Of a stretch of DNA of 64,000 nucleotides, positions 24,611 through 36,563 are shown piece after piece. The notes beneath the pieces are model-generated. The model was not told the origin of the DNA, did not search any database, and saw nothing but the letters and a program-made list of their open reading frames with translations. The stretch is taken from positions 23,374,004 through 23,438,003 of the forward strand of contig CM022947.1 of NCBI GenBank assembly GCA_012931725.1. Reading direction: 5' to 3'. Made by a program: the position numbers and the translations under genes. The DNA is from Litsea cubeba (taxonomy: Eukaryota; Streptophyta; Magnoliopsida; Laurales; Lauraceae). The stretch's first letter is position 1, and each line of letters starts with the position of its first letter.

Positions 24611-24803
24611 CATCTTCAAAACTTTGCCTTGAGATGGTACGTGATCCCTTTCACTACCATAAAATTCCCCTGGAAGCTCAAAAGGCTACAAATACAAAAA
24701 GAAAGACTGTTCAAAGACTCTTGGTCAAGTCACAAGCTCTCCTTCGAAAAATCTCTTCGAGGCGCATCGACTACAAAAGTTAAGCAACTCGTCGCTGCAC
24801 CTC

Positions 24804-24813
24804 GAGGGGGCAT
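24804..24813 (+). other. polypurine tract of Tat-A
   Basis: GAGGGGGCAT lies directly before the LTR start TGTTGACACC. The Tat-B and Tat-C tracts have the same core (AGGGGGCAAT on their coding strand). It would prime plus-strand DNA synthesis. Confidence 0.6.
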
Positions 24814-24983
24814 TTGTTGACACCAAAAAATGTGTCACTTTGCTTCTTCAAAATTCAGAAAGCTACATGAAGTCGCAGCCTGCCATAAATAGGCAATGAT
24901 ACTTCCAAAAATCAAATCTTATCAGAATCAAATAAAAAACTGCAAGATCCTTCAAGACGGCCAAAAGAGGAGTACACAAGAAG

Positions 24984-25680
24984 TTTCGGGCCATTTCAAA
25001 ATCATTTGGCCTAACTTCACTTCTCCGACAGCTGAAAAGGAGCTCCCGGCGGCGAAAGCATCGGAGACACCAAATCCTCGATCAGAGCCGATGGATGGTC
25101 TCAAAATACATCTAAAAGGCTCCACGTCAAGTTCCGAGTCAAACCGACAACGTTTGACCCTACATCAACCCTCGAACAGATAAAGCAAGCCTCTCGGCAG
25201 CGAGAACCACCGAGGCCATCACTCATCAGAAAAAGCACATGGACGGCTTCAAAATGCTTACAAAGGGCTAGCTACATGTTAAATTTCAGGTCATTTCGAC
25301 AACATTTGACCAGACTTTGACGCTCGGAAGCCAAATCAGGCATCTCGGCGGCGAAGCTCCCCGGGACCATGGTTTCCAAGACAGAGCCTGTAGATCATCT
25401 TAAAATGACTCCAATAGGTTCCCTGTCAAATTTCAAGTCAATTGGACATCGGTTGACCGCACATCAAGCCGCGACATCTTCATCGCGATAAAAATAAGTC
25501 TACTGGTGATAGGACCCCAAACGGCTTCAAAACTCAAACAAAAGCCTATGGTTTGTCTTATTTATTGCTCAGGAGGCTTCACCCCAAATTTCAGGTCATT
25601 CCGATATCGTTTGGCCCAGTTTCAGCTTCCGACGAAAAATCGGCAGCACTGCGCGACAAAGTCTTCGGCTTTCTCAAAAA
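24984..25680. repeat. ~150-bp degenerate internal repeat of the Tat-A LTR
   Basis: The phrase TTTC(A/G)(A/G)GTCA(T/A)TTCGACA(A/T)C(A/G)TTTGACC or close variants recurs at about 24984, 25133, 25283, 25432 and 25589. Most copies are followed by a (T)CGGCGGCGAA-like block. Confidence 0.65.
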
Positions 25681-26545
25681 ATTAGAAACCTTGCAAACCA
25701 AAATGAAAGGATTCTCATCAGGTTTTCTACAGGGAAATCAGGCTAATAAATGATAAAAAATATCAAAAAAATACAGAAGAAAAAAGAAACGAAAAACATA
25801 AAAACGGACGCAAAACGGGACAAAAAAGGGGGGAAAACCCCTCCAGGGTCGCAGGCCCCTGTGACCCTGGAGCCCGTGATCGTCGGGTGGGCCCCAAAAA
25901 CTCCGTTTTTCGCCGTTTTTTCGCGATTCAAAGCGTCCGACTCCTCTGATTTTTCAAAATTCATACTTTTGAGACACCAAATCCTTTGACATCCGTCAAA
26001 ATCACGAGTCAATCATCAAGAGTATCGAAATCAACATTGATCGCTAACTGGTCAACCAAAAAAGTGTGCTTTCTACCCGACCGATCGAGAAATCGACAGG
26101 ACAGATGGCACCGACCCGCTGTTGGCAACCAATACTTGAAGTTACATGGTCATCCTATGTCGATCTACATGAAGATCCATCACTGATCATCGCTAGAAGA
26201 ATCCCAAAAGACGTGGCACGGCCCGCGACTCTTCAACTGCTCGGCGACCACTTAATGCGATTAATTGGCTAGCTTTATTACAGTCATTAATCCATTTCTT
26301 TGGACGACCCAATCAGAAGCAAGCATCCGGGAGTTACAAGTCAATTGATTCATGGCATTTAACCCATGAAACTCCTCCCATCATGGCGATTAAAGGCGAT
26401 TAAATGCCCTCAATCTCCTCCGGCCAATCTGAAGCCAAGAAAAAGGAGTTACAAAATAAAGGAATTAAATCCTGTAACTCCTCCCATTATGCGGCTTAAT
26501 GACAATAAAAGCCCATAAACCCTCCTAAATGGCTACCAAAAAGCC

Positions 26546-26553
26546 TATAAATA
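26546..26553 (+). promoter_or_regulatory. TATA box in the Tat-A LTR
   Basis: GCCTATAAATAGGAGAGC, a consensus plant TATA context. The transcript start is expected about 30 bp downstream. Confidence 0.7.
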
Positions 26554-27246
26554 GGAGAGCACTCCAAGAAGAAAGAACAACACGACAGACTGCAGAAAAT
26601 CTGGAAATTCAGACAGAAAAAGGCATCAGAAATCTAAGAGAAAGAAAGAGAGAAAACTCTGCGGAAGTTTTACACCGACCAACGCTACACGGTGACAAAA
26701 GTTCCTTGGGGGGTACCCCCCAAGGTCTTTGCCTTCTCCTTCTGCCTCCAATGGCTTAGACGTGGCTTTTCAGACCGTCTACTTAGTTTTTTATTGGACA
26801 TAGGACCTCCTTTTGGTCTTTTTCCTCTAAAAACCTGAGGTTATAGCCAGGCCAAGCGAATCAATAGCATTCTCTATTCTCATCTGCATGGATGATGGCG
26901 AAGTCCACATATGGCTTGCCACCGTCAATCTGAGCGGGTCCCCCACAATCTCCTGAGAAGTTAGATCCTCCTTTTCTTGCTTTTCATTGTAGTTTGTACT
27001 TTTTTTTAAAAGAGACAAAAATCACAACTCTTGTCTTTCATTATTGATAAGAATTGTAAATCGGTTATAAACGCCAAAATCGGCTATAAATGCCAAAAAA
27101 AATCGCCTTTCACGGCAAATCAAGAAAAATATCTCTTTTCTTAAATATATGTGCAATAAAAAACTTGAAAGAAGTTGATTTCCTTTTTACTTGAGATCGA
27201 AGGTCGATCTCCGGATCACCACTTGTAATTCCAAGTAAAATAGAAA

Positions 27247-27924
27247 ATCTGGCACACCCATACAAAAAATGTTGATGCACGCCTTTGCTCCCCGGTTACG
27301 AAAGGGTCGGACCAAACGGACTCCCACTTCCGCCGACCTCAGTAGAACCGAGCAGAAGCGCCGTTCCATCATACACTGCTAAGGTCATCACGGACCCTAA
27401 CTTGGAATTTTTTTTGGAAAAATTACAACTTTTAGTGTAAATAAGGTCGGCGCTGACCTTATGCAATGTAAATAAGGTCGGCGCCGATTATGTGCTAAAT
27501 AGGTAAAAAAATTGAGAATTGGGCCCAATTGCTCTAATTGGTTCACCACTTGCTAAGTGATTGCGTAATACATGCACATTAAGTATTTTTCCCGATTAAA
27601 TCCTCCTATTTTTATTTATAAAATTTAAAATTATATTATATAAAATATTACTTTCTTTTATTTTCTTGTGCATCCAAAAAAAGACCGTAACATTATTCCC
27701 ATATTTGATCCTAAGAGTAACTTTTGACAATAGGTTGGATGTATAGGTCGAAACAGTCTCGAATCTATTTGTGACCAACACAACAACACTTACCCAAGTC
27801 AAGTTTGATCCGCCTACTGAAAAATATTTCCTCAATGATATCGCAATATTAATGCAGACCATTTACTGCCTCTAGATTTCCTTTCCATTAACATCAGCAA
27901 TGAAAATCTATGCACAAGATACTA
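27247..27924. other. non-coding sequence between the Tat-A LTR and the MULE
   Basis: No gene seen. TGTAAATAAGGTCGGCGC occurs twice (about 27437 and 27467). The left part may be a retrotransposon leader. The right part is the left target flank of the MULE. Confidence 0.4.
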
Positions 27925-27933
27925 TAGATTCTA

Positions 27934-28195
27934 GGGGATTTGACATATTGGCCCCTACTAGACCCTAATGTCCCAATTCCATGACTCCTACTTAGCTAAT
28001 GTCACCAGAGTCGTTTGACTCTGGTCTCCCTTTTTTTTTTTACTTTTTTGCCCCAGGATCCCATGATATCATGGGATCCAAATGTAAAAAGTAAAAAACA
28101 GAGCATCCGTTTAAAAATCCCTTATCACTTTTGACCTTCCCCTTTCACCCATTTTGTTTTTCCACCTTCCCCTACCTCTGCAACGAACGCCAGCC
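27934..28195 (+). repeat. left terminal inverted repeat of the MULE
   Basis: Pairs with 37965-38224. It contains the palindrome at 28056-28079 and ends just before the duplicated transposase start region. Confidence 0.88.
28056..28079. repeat. 24-bp perfect palindrome in the left inverted repeat
   Basis: Core CCATGATATCATGG flanked by GGATC/GATCC. An identical copy lies at 38080-38103. Confidence 0.9.
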
Positions 28196-28236
28196 AGAAC
28201 CCAAATGGCTGAAGAGCCTCCTCGTATTCAAGCAAC

Positions 28237-28290
28237 AAATTGTCTTGGTCGAAATTGGTCGAAATTGGTCGAAATTGGTCGAAATTGGTC
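28237..28290. repeat. 10-bp tandem repeat TTGGTCGAAA
   Basis: Five direct copies, with a sixth at about 28317. They sit between two copies of CTGAAGAGCCTCCTCGTATTC (about 28210 and 28357), so the first coding region was partly duplicated. Confidence 0.85.
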
Positions 28291-28353
28291 GAAATCGTAA
28301 CTTAACATGCATCTCATTGGTCGAAATTGTCTTACAAGCAACAAATTGGGGTA

Positions 28354-30998
28354 ATGTCTGAAGAGCCTCCTCGTATTCAATACCTACATCAAAATGGCAA
28401 AGCATTCACCTTGATTAGTATAAAGAATGACAATGATATTCGGGTAATGATCAAAGCATGTGGAGAGGTGACAAATTCTATCTACATATATCTAAGTAGA
28501 AATATCAATGATGGTGCAGATCATTACCATTCAATTTCTTGGTAAGACAGTTATGTTCAGAATTTAGAATAATAATTTTTCAAGTTATATACATGTACAT
28601 ATTTAATAAATAGATCTACATGCATGGAAGGAATGAACAAGTTGAAGAGAATGCCGGAATTAGAGATGGACATTGTTGCAATGAAAATCCACATGGAAGT
28701 AGGCCAAGAACTCATTTATCTAAACATAAGAAGACTAAGGCTATTGATCATGAGGGTTCACCGTGTAGAGGGCTAACCACCAGGTTCGTTTTCATTTCAT
28801 ATGCAAGAATTTTTTTTGTTGTATTTTTAGATGAATGTAATAATTATGGAGGTTCTCATTTGCAGATTATATTGTCCCAGCAAATCACCTATTCATATTG
28901 AAGTGGATGCTATGTCAGATGTTTATAGGGCTAAAATGGGTAATATCCACGAATACACTTATCCAGATGTCAATCTCGCAGAAGATGTAGATAATCATTT
29001 CTCGTACCCAACCAATGAGGTTGCGTCTGAAATGAATGCAAGTCTTGAAAACTACAATGATGATATAGATTCGAATGAGGATTTGGCTGATGTCTTGAAT
29101 CAAGATGAAAGTGATAATGATTGCAATAGTGCAGGCAACCCACATGATTCTGTCAGATGTGTCAATGGTTTAAGCTACCAACAAGAAGTCTTAGAATGCA
29201 ACAGACATCAATCCAATATTATGCAAAAGTGTAATATTGAGGACACACTAGTGCCAATGGAAGATGAGGTTGAAGATTTTGTGACTCAAGAGGAATCTGC
29301 ACATAATATGTGGAATGGTAGAACTTTTATTGATCGCAGCTCATTCAGGAAAACTTTGAGCAAGTTTGCAATGTATACGAATTTTAGTTTGCAGCATTTG
29401 AAGACATCTCGGACACAAGTTACTGCTAAGTGCGAAGTTCAAAGTTGCCCATGGCGTATTCATGCTTCATTAGTTGAATCAGGGCCTCAATTTCGAGTTC
29501 GGACCTATAATCCTAATCATACTTGTTCAAGACCAATGATGGGAATGAATCATCCTCAAGCAACAGCTAATTTAATAGCCGAATTCATCAAGGAAAAAGT
29601 GCGTCTTCATCCAGAGTATAAACCGAAGCAAATTATAAATGATGTTAGATTGGAGTTCGGTGTTGTTATTGGCTACAGGAAGGCTCATAGGGCAAAAGAG
29701 ATTGCACTGGATGCAATTCGAGGTTCATACGAACAATCATTTAGGATATTGCCAAATTATTGTGCCGAGTTGATGCGAACGAACCCCGGGTCCCATTATC
29801 ATCTTGATACGGATCAGGACTTTTCGTTCTCGAAATTCTTCTTTGCCTTTGGGTCAAGCCTCCAGTCCTTCAAGACTTATATGAGGCCGTTGATCGCCAT
29901 TGATGGAGCGCACCTCCGTGGGTAAATATCCAGGAGTCATATTTGTTGCCGTGACTCAAGACTCCAATCATGGGCTGTTCCCCATCGCATTTGCTATAGC
30001 TGAAATCGAACGTTATGACACATGGGTGTGGTTCTTATCTTGCTTTAAGATCGCCCTTGGTCCATTACCAGGTTTAAACCGTTGTTTCAGACAGACAAAA
30101 AGGCCTTATTGAAGCTGTTAAAAATGTATATCCAAATGCCAACCATTGTTATTGTTGTCGTCATATTGCAGAAAATGTACGTGAGCGTTTTAAAGACAGA
30201 GCAATTGTTTCAAAGTTCTGGTGTGCAGCGAAGTCTTCTAGAAGTTGTGATTATGAAAGGCACATGAATGAGTTAAGGAATGTGAACGAAGAGGCATATG
30301 CATACATTGAGAATATTGGCAAAGAACGTTGGGCGAATGCGTTTGTACATCCAGGTCGATATGACATGTTAACTACTAATTCAGCTGAATGTACAAATAG
30401 CTTACTGAAGGACATCCGAGAGCTTCCTATAACAAGGCAGGTAGAGGAGATTCGTATAAAATTAATGGATTTCTTCCAACTCCGCCGTGACAGTTCACAG
30501 ATGATAGAATCGCGTTTGACACCATATTTTGAAAGATATTTGGGCAAAGAAAAAGATGGTTCTCGTCGATTACATGCAAGGCAAGCAGGTCCTGAAGAAT
30601 ATCAGATTGATTCTGGCTACTTTATGGATGTTGTCTATCTCGATCGACGTTCTTGCACTTGTCGAAAATGGGATTTAATGGGCATTCCCTGTTCACATGC
30701 TATGTCAGCAATTAGTTTCAGAAGTCGGGACCCATATGATTTTTGTGAAGAATGGTTTTCTGCAGAAACTTACCGTGCAACCTATAATCAAATAGTGCAT
30801 GCAACAACAGACATACATCAGTGGGAGCATAGACAGGAGCATCCAATACTACCTCCACATGCGAGGCGACAAGCTGGACGACCGAAGAAAAACAGGATTA
30901 GAACGGAGGATCGGGTACGACGACAAGTTACATGCTCAAACTGTAGAGAAGTTGGACATAATCGTCAGTCTTGCAACAATCCTCCATTCCGAAATTGA
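28354..30998 (+). pseudogene. mudrA: MuDR-type MULE transposase
   Basis: Exons fit 28354-28541, 28631-28783 and 28866-30998, and join as W|NEQVEENAG and TT|RLYCPSK. Domains in order: an acidic N-terminal region; a MuDR N-terminal domain at ~29310-29560 (FRKTLSKFAMYTNF, CPWRIHASL); the MULE transposase core with Asp in LIAIDGAHLRG and SDRQKGLI and a candidate Glu in TTNSAECTNSLL; a SWIM zinc finger CTCRKWDLMGIPCSH; and a CX2CX4HX4C knuckle CSNCREVGHNRQSC. One extra base near 29923 and one near 30080 break the frame inside the catalytic core. An alternative in-frame-like ATG context at 28204 is a duplicate of the start. The protein would cut at the inverted repeats. Confidence 0.88.
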
Positions 30999-31619
30999 AG
31001 TGATTTACATAATAGCTTTTTTGTAAGTAACAGGTGTATATGGTGTGTTGTATATAAATTTTGGTAGACACATCTTGTTTTGAAGACAGACACTAACCAA
31101 TTGTAGATCTGTACACCTATTTTGATTATTGTTATATAATCACTTTCTGTAGAAGTGTAATATAATTCCACCAAATGTATTGCTACTTTGTACCCCAATA
31201 TGCTGTTGAACTTTTGATGAAGTGTAATATAAACTTTTGTTGTTGAACTTTTGACCCCAGTCTTCTGCAGAGAAGCCATGATTTCATGGCACCGTCCCAT
31301 GAAACCAGTTTATCCCACAAGTTATCGTCAACCACAATTCACATGATATGGGGGGTTTAATCGGTCTCCATATCGCACTGACTTTCTGCAAACAACAAGC
31401 ACAGTCGTATTTTTCTTAGGCGGTGCCATAAAAATTGGAGACTATGAAAAGTATTAAAAAAACATGGCTGCCATTTCTAAGGTACGACTATTGCAGAAAT
31501 CAGTCCCCATCAGCTGTTGTAGTGAATTCTATATTTTAAGGGGGAAAATATAATGGCATACAATGCAAAATAGGTGTACATGGGCATCATTTCATTCTGC
31601 TTTTAGTAAGTAGAATGCG
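30999..31619. other. MULE intergenic sequence
   Basis: AT-rich transcript tail of the transposase and non-coding sequence. It includes a degenerate CCATGATTTCATGG palindrome near 31277. Confidence 0.4.
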
Positions 31620-32660
31620 TTGTTGGACTAAAAGTCTGCCCAAACGAGTTGCAGAAATATCCCATGATATCATGGATTTTTTAGCTTCTATATCACAAAC
31701 TGCCTGCATTTTGTAAGTAACAGTCATATTTTATTTAGCAATCAATAATAATAGACCATGCCTTTGACAAATGACCAGATAAATGCGAAGCCTACACGAG
31801 TGATTTTTTTTGAACAATCATTTTTAAAGAATGCATTGCTGGACTAACAGTCTGCCAAAACAATTTGCAGAAATGCCATGATATCATGGGATTATCCCAT
31901 GATATCATGGCTTTTTTCAGCTTCTATATCACAAACTGCCTGCATTTTGTAAGTAACAGTCATAATTTATTTAGCAATCAATAATAATAGACCATGCCTT
32001 TGACAAATGACCGGACAAATGCGAAGCCTACATGAGTGATTTTTTTTGAACAATCATTTTTAAAGAATGCGTTGCTAGACTAATAGTCTGCCAAAAATAA
32101 TTTGCAGAAATGCCATGATATCATGGGATTATCCCATGATATCATGGCTTTTTCAGCTTCTATATCACAAACTGCCTGCATTTTGTAAGTAACAGTCATA
32201 ATTTATTTAGCAATCAATAATAATAGACCATGCCTTTGACAAATGACCGGACAAATGCGAAGCCTACATGAGTGATTTTTTTTGAACAATCATTTTTAAA
32301 GAATGCGTTGCTGGACTAACAGTCTGTCAAAACAATTTGCAGAAATGCCATGATATCATGGGATTATCCCATGATATCATGGCTTTTTCAGCTTTTATAT
32401 CACAAACTGCCTGCATTTTATAAGTAACATATGTGTTTTATTTAGCAATCAATAATAATAGACTATGCCTAATTGACAAGTGACCATAAATGGGAAGGTT
32501 ACAAGAGTGATTTTTGTGAAGACTCATTTTTAATATTTTGTTGTTAGACTAACATTTTACCCAAAATTAAATGCAGAAATGCCATGCTATCATGGGATTA
32601 TCCCATGCTATCATGGCATTTCAGTTTGTTCGATACAAAGTGTCTTCATTTTGTAAGACT
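31620..32660. repeat. ~236-bp tandem repeat with paired CCATGATATCATGG palindromes
   Basis: Units begin near 31640, 31876, 32113, 32348 and 32582 (spacing 234-237 bp). Each carries CCATGATATCATGG, GATTAT and a second CCATGATATCATGG, then TTCTATATCACAAACTGCCTGC and an AATAATAATAGACCATGCC block. The last unit is the most diverged. The palindrome core equals that in the terminal repeats. Confidence 0.88.
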
Positions 32661-33059
32661 GATTTGTATTTTATGGATGAATCACTAAGTCTCTATTGCA
32701 TATGTTGAATGCAACAATCAAGCACAATGCTTTATTTCAAATAATTTTATGCAAATATAATGTAAAAACAGTTGGATATCATCATCGATTTAGAGTTATC
32801 TATGTCAGCCTGTGAAAAGCCATGATATCATGTAAACACCCTGCAACACAAACATAAGAAATAAAACCACAAACAAATTCAAACACCATGTGCAAAAACA
32901 TCTACTTCAGAAGTATTTACACATTCCATAACAGATCGTTTCTAGTTATACATCATCCCATCATCCATACGGCATTCACAAAATATATCCACCTACAAGT
33001 ACAAATTGTTTCCATTTACATCGTCACAAAATACTTGCATTCAAAAAAGTACAGAAACT

Positions 33060-36000
33060 TCAGTGCTCTTGAATAAGCTGATCCTGATGTGTTGCCATTT
33101 GTTGTAGGTAAATATCGTGTACGACCTTCGCTCTATAATACCACATGTCATCTTGGTTGAAATTCATAGGCCGGCCTGTGACAATGTGCTCCACATACGC
33201 CAAAGTGAAAAACCCACAATCATTGCTGCACACGTCTATTTCACGTTAATATATTTTTATGCAATAATAATGAAATCAACAGATTATTGATTTAATACCT
33301 ACTCACCCATTGACTTGTTGTGGCAGATTCGGTATCCTCACTAGCCTCCAACTTGCGGGATTGGGCCAACCATCGTCACGAAGCCGTGATGAGACAAAAG
33401 TGGTCTGGTAAAGAACATGCATTACCATTAGTTCATTTCAAATTTTTGTTATGGATCTTAGATGAAACTGATGAAATCGGCACTTACAAAATATTCTAGA
33501 AACTGAACGTTCCCAAAACCATCTAAGCTGTTGTAATATTCCATCTCCCCACTTTGACGTTTCCTACCAAGAGTGTAAAATGACTGTCTGTACACATCGG
33601 AAATACCAGCCAATCGCGAGAGCTGAAGCTGTAACGGTATCTTCTCTCTGGTGATCCAAAAGCATTATTGTAGGTATCCGGATGTATATTTGGATCTCTG
33701 TACCATTCCTGTGGAAACAATGAATGGAGGCATGTTTGATGTGACTATGTTTACTTTTGAATGCAGAAAATTACGCTAGTAGGAGGCTTCATTATGATCA
33801 TACCGCAAGGCTAGAATGGAAAAAGTGAGCACCCCGCACTTTAGTAGCCAGAATTTCAAACCAATAATCCATTGCCTGCAAAATTTAGATTTGGTCAGAA
33901 GACATAATTCAAGATCACATATTTGGTACGCACACACACAAGTTACTGAAACCAATTATCCATTGTATGTTGTTTGTCGTCACCTTGGTATCCAGCCAGT
34001 CATTATGTAGGAGGCCCCGCATTTTGATGGCAGGGATAACCGTGCAGATTTTGGCTAATGAGGGATCACTGCAATAACCACAATTGATTCAATCCTAAAT
34101 GACCATTAGGTACGACTTATCTACTTGAGATGTCAGCAGAAGTAACTTACTTTGCTTTATATTCATTCCAGAAAATGTCAAGTAAGGCAGCCTCCTCAAC
34201 TGTAAGACTGTACTCAGCACTGCGGGCTCCATAAGTTGTCACCTGGTATGGCTGAAAACGCGTAGGCAGCATATTCTTCCTGTGCCGTGCTTTGATCCTT
34301 ATTATCCTGGAGGGAAGAGACTCGCCTGGTGACACATCTACAACAGATTCCTGCGTTGTAACTGGTTGTGGAGGAGTAAAAAAACCACTTGGACTAGATA
34401 GGATATCCTCAACAGGTTGGGAGGATATACTATCTACAGGAATTGGGCTTGGTGGGATGGATTGTGGAGGCATTTGTAACGGAACAGAAGTGGGCGTAAG
34501 TTGTCTGATGCTATCATCCAATGTTCTTGGCCTCTGTAATGCATATAAATATTTATTCAATCATAACCCCTTCATTAGTATAATTTAAGAGATTAAAAAC
34601 ATATAAGTGTGTGCCACATACTTTCCTCTCCTCCTCATCTGAGCTGGAGCTAATGCAATCTTGCATCTTGAATTCCACAAACCTAGAAGCACATGCTGAT
34701 TTAAATCGCCTGATCTTACGACCTATTCTATCCAAGAATTCATCAATCTTTTTTTCCTTCCCTGGTTGCTTCTTCATATCTTCAATTCCAACCAATAAAT
34801 GGGATGCAAAATCACCAATCTCCATCATAGTTGAGTCGGAAAAAATCTGTTTGTGGATGCGGTTGAGAAGGACCTGGATCTTGTTGTGTGTGATTATGCT
34901 CTTGCTCAAGGTCAGGGTTAGTGGCGCCTTCCACAACTTCAAATCGTCCGATCCTCAATCTGGTGATACCCCTATACCACTGAAAGTAATCCTCGGAGTG
35001 ACGGTTGCTATCAACTTCAACTTCCCCTTTAAGCACCGATTTCTTTCTACCATTCCACTCTTTAATTCCTTCTTTCATTTTCTTTGAATAATCTACGGTG
35101 GCCTTCAAAACCCTATCTTCCCTATTGAATGCACCGTAGAATGGAGGGGGAACTATTTGTTGAAAGCCGAATTGCTTCATCACGCGATTGCTATTGTGGC
35201 GTTCAACAATCCAGTAACAGACCACCGCAGTCTGTGAGCAAAATACCTCCATTTCATGGTTATCTACTATCTTGGCCAATTCATCTTTAAAACCAACATA
35301 TGGCCGCCAAATGAACTGCATTTATTAAATAAAATGTCAAATACATTTATCTACTTCAAAATGTTCAAAAAGTACCAAATAATATATGTATATCCTATAA
35401 TTAAATATTATATTTAAGCGCTTACATTATCTGGATCTTGGTTGTCTAGTTGTTTACGAACAACTTCCACCGTGGAGAAGGTATTGTGACTCTTCAAGCG
35501 CCTGGACCACATCCGGCTAAGGGGGAATTCGAAGTCATCATGCCATTGTTGAGTTGATTTAATTTCTCGCCCGATTGACATACGAGATATGGCCCAAATC
35601 TGATTCAAATAATTAGTAGGCATTAGTAGAATATTATGGAGTAAAATTTAGACAATTCTTACATATAGTGTGTACAAGTGGGTAAGTGTTTTTACTTGCA
35701 AGAGTTGAACAGGCCCGCCTAAGGTCTTCTGGTGGTCAGTAGGCCTCTTAGAACCTTTATGCTTGCTGGTTGATTTGGCGACTGTTCTTCTTGATAGCTG
35801 TCGGTAAAGATTCGCCAAGCATGCGGGGCCCCAAGCAAATCTTTTAAACTCCCTGAAAAGCTCTAAAATCCATGCCCCCCCCATCGACCCAGAAGTGTTC
35901 GTAAAAATTTGACCCGCCACCAAACAAAAAAGATATGCCCTTGTAGCCATTATTTGCTCATTCTTCGAAGATTTCTTGGAAAGTTTACTAAAGTTATTCA

Positions 36001-36563
36001 CCAACCAAGTCAATTTTAAGTCACTGCCATTGCAATCCCTGTCTTGATGAGGTTGTTTACCCAACAACTCTAAACACACCTCACTAACTGTGATAGGGCT
36101 AGAGAATGTACGCCCTGTAACTACTCTCCCATTGATGGGTAGCCCATATATGTAAGCAACGTCTTCAAGAGTGACTGTTGCTTCTCCACTAGCCAAATGA
36201 AAAGTGTTTGTCTCAGGCCTCCATCTCTCTACTAATGCAGAAATTAGTGCATGGTCAATTGTGATTTTTTGCAATTTAGAAAGATGAAGGAGGCCCGTTT
36301 CTTGAACGAATGCTTCTTGAGTATCATTCAAAGACCATTTATCTTGCAGTATGGTTGCCGGCTTACAAACGAGTGGTCCCACATCCTGTATCAAAATAAT
36401 TAATGCAAATATACCATGCACGGTTATATGAGAACTTAAACAAAATGTGCTATTGTATACATAGAGTTCAACATACCCTGCCACTCCATATGACTTCAGA
36501 AATATGGTTATCTTGTTCTTGCAGAATGCTTCTGTCAAGTGGACCAGGGTTGAATTCAGCCAT
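33060..36563 (-). pseudogene. PMD-Ulp1 (peptidase C48) fusion gene of the MULE
   Basis: Ten minus-strand exons fit: 36563-36477, 36385-35696, 35599-35426, 35315-34622, 34533-34151, 34068-33984, 33875-33804, 33708-33488, 33404-33307 and 33225-33060. All have GT-AG borders and consistent phase. Exons 1-4 encode a plant mobile domain (MAIN-like): NPGPLDRSIL, SGR|DVGPLVC, ETNTFHLASGEATVTLED, YIYGLPINGR, IWRPYVGF. A proline-rich linker follows in exon 5. Exons 6-10 encode a Ulp1-like SUMO-protease fold with His in DSHFTLLV, the Asp region NSLDGFGN, and catalytic Cys in VNGNDCGFF. Lesions are one extra T in a T6 run (~34850) and one missing G near 33534. The fold suggests cleavage of SUMO-like conjugates. 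Activity is not shown. Confidence 0.87.

Larger units (their letters stand above)
8523..27246 (+). mobile_element. Tat-A: decayed Tat/Ogre-like Ty3/gypsy LTR retrotransposon
   Basis: On the plus strand it carries gag, an aspartic protease and an integrase with a chromodomain-less C-terminus. Tandem repeats and a long antisense gene follow, then a purine-rich tract and a 3' LTR starting at 24815. The 5' LTR and leader are missing, cut near 8520. Reverse transcriptase and RNase H are absent through an internal deletion near 16313. A 3.3-kb solo LTR is inserted at 10932. The long acidic linkers, the CX2HX4HX4C gag knuckle and the antisense gene downstream of integrase fit the Tat lineage (Ogre, Retand, Grande relatives). 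Lineage assignment rests on motifs, not on a tree. Confidence 0.8.
24815..27246 (+). mobile_element. 3' LTR of Tat-A (end approximate)
   Basis: It starts with TGTTGACACC after the purine tract. A TATA box (TATAAATA, 26546-26553) precedes a likely transcript start near 26575. The interior has a ~150-bp degenerate periodicity. The right edge is uncertain. I place it before TCTGGCACACCCATAC at about 27250, which looks like a primer-binding site, so this copy may be followed by leader sequence of another element. No partner LTR is in the window. Confidence 0.6.
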
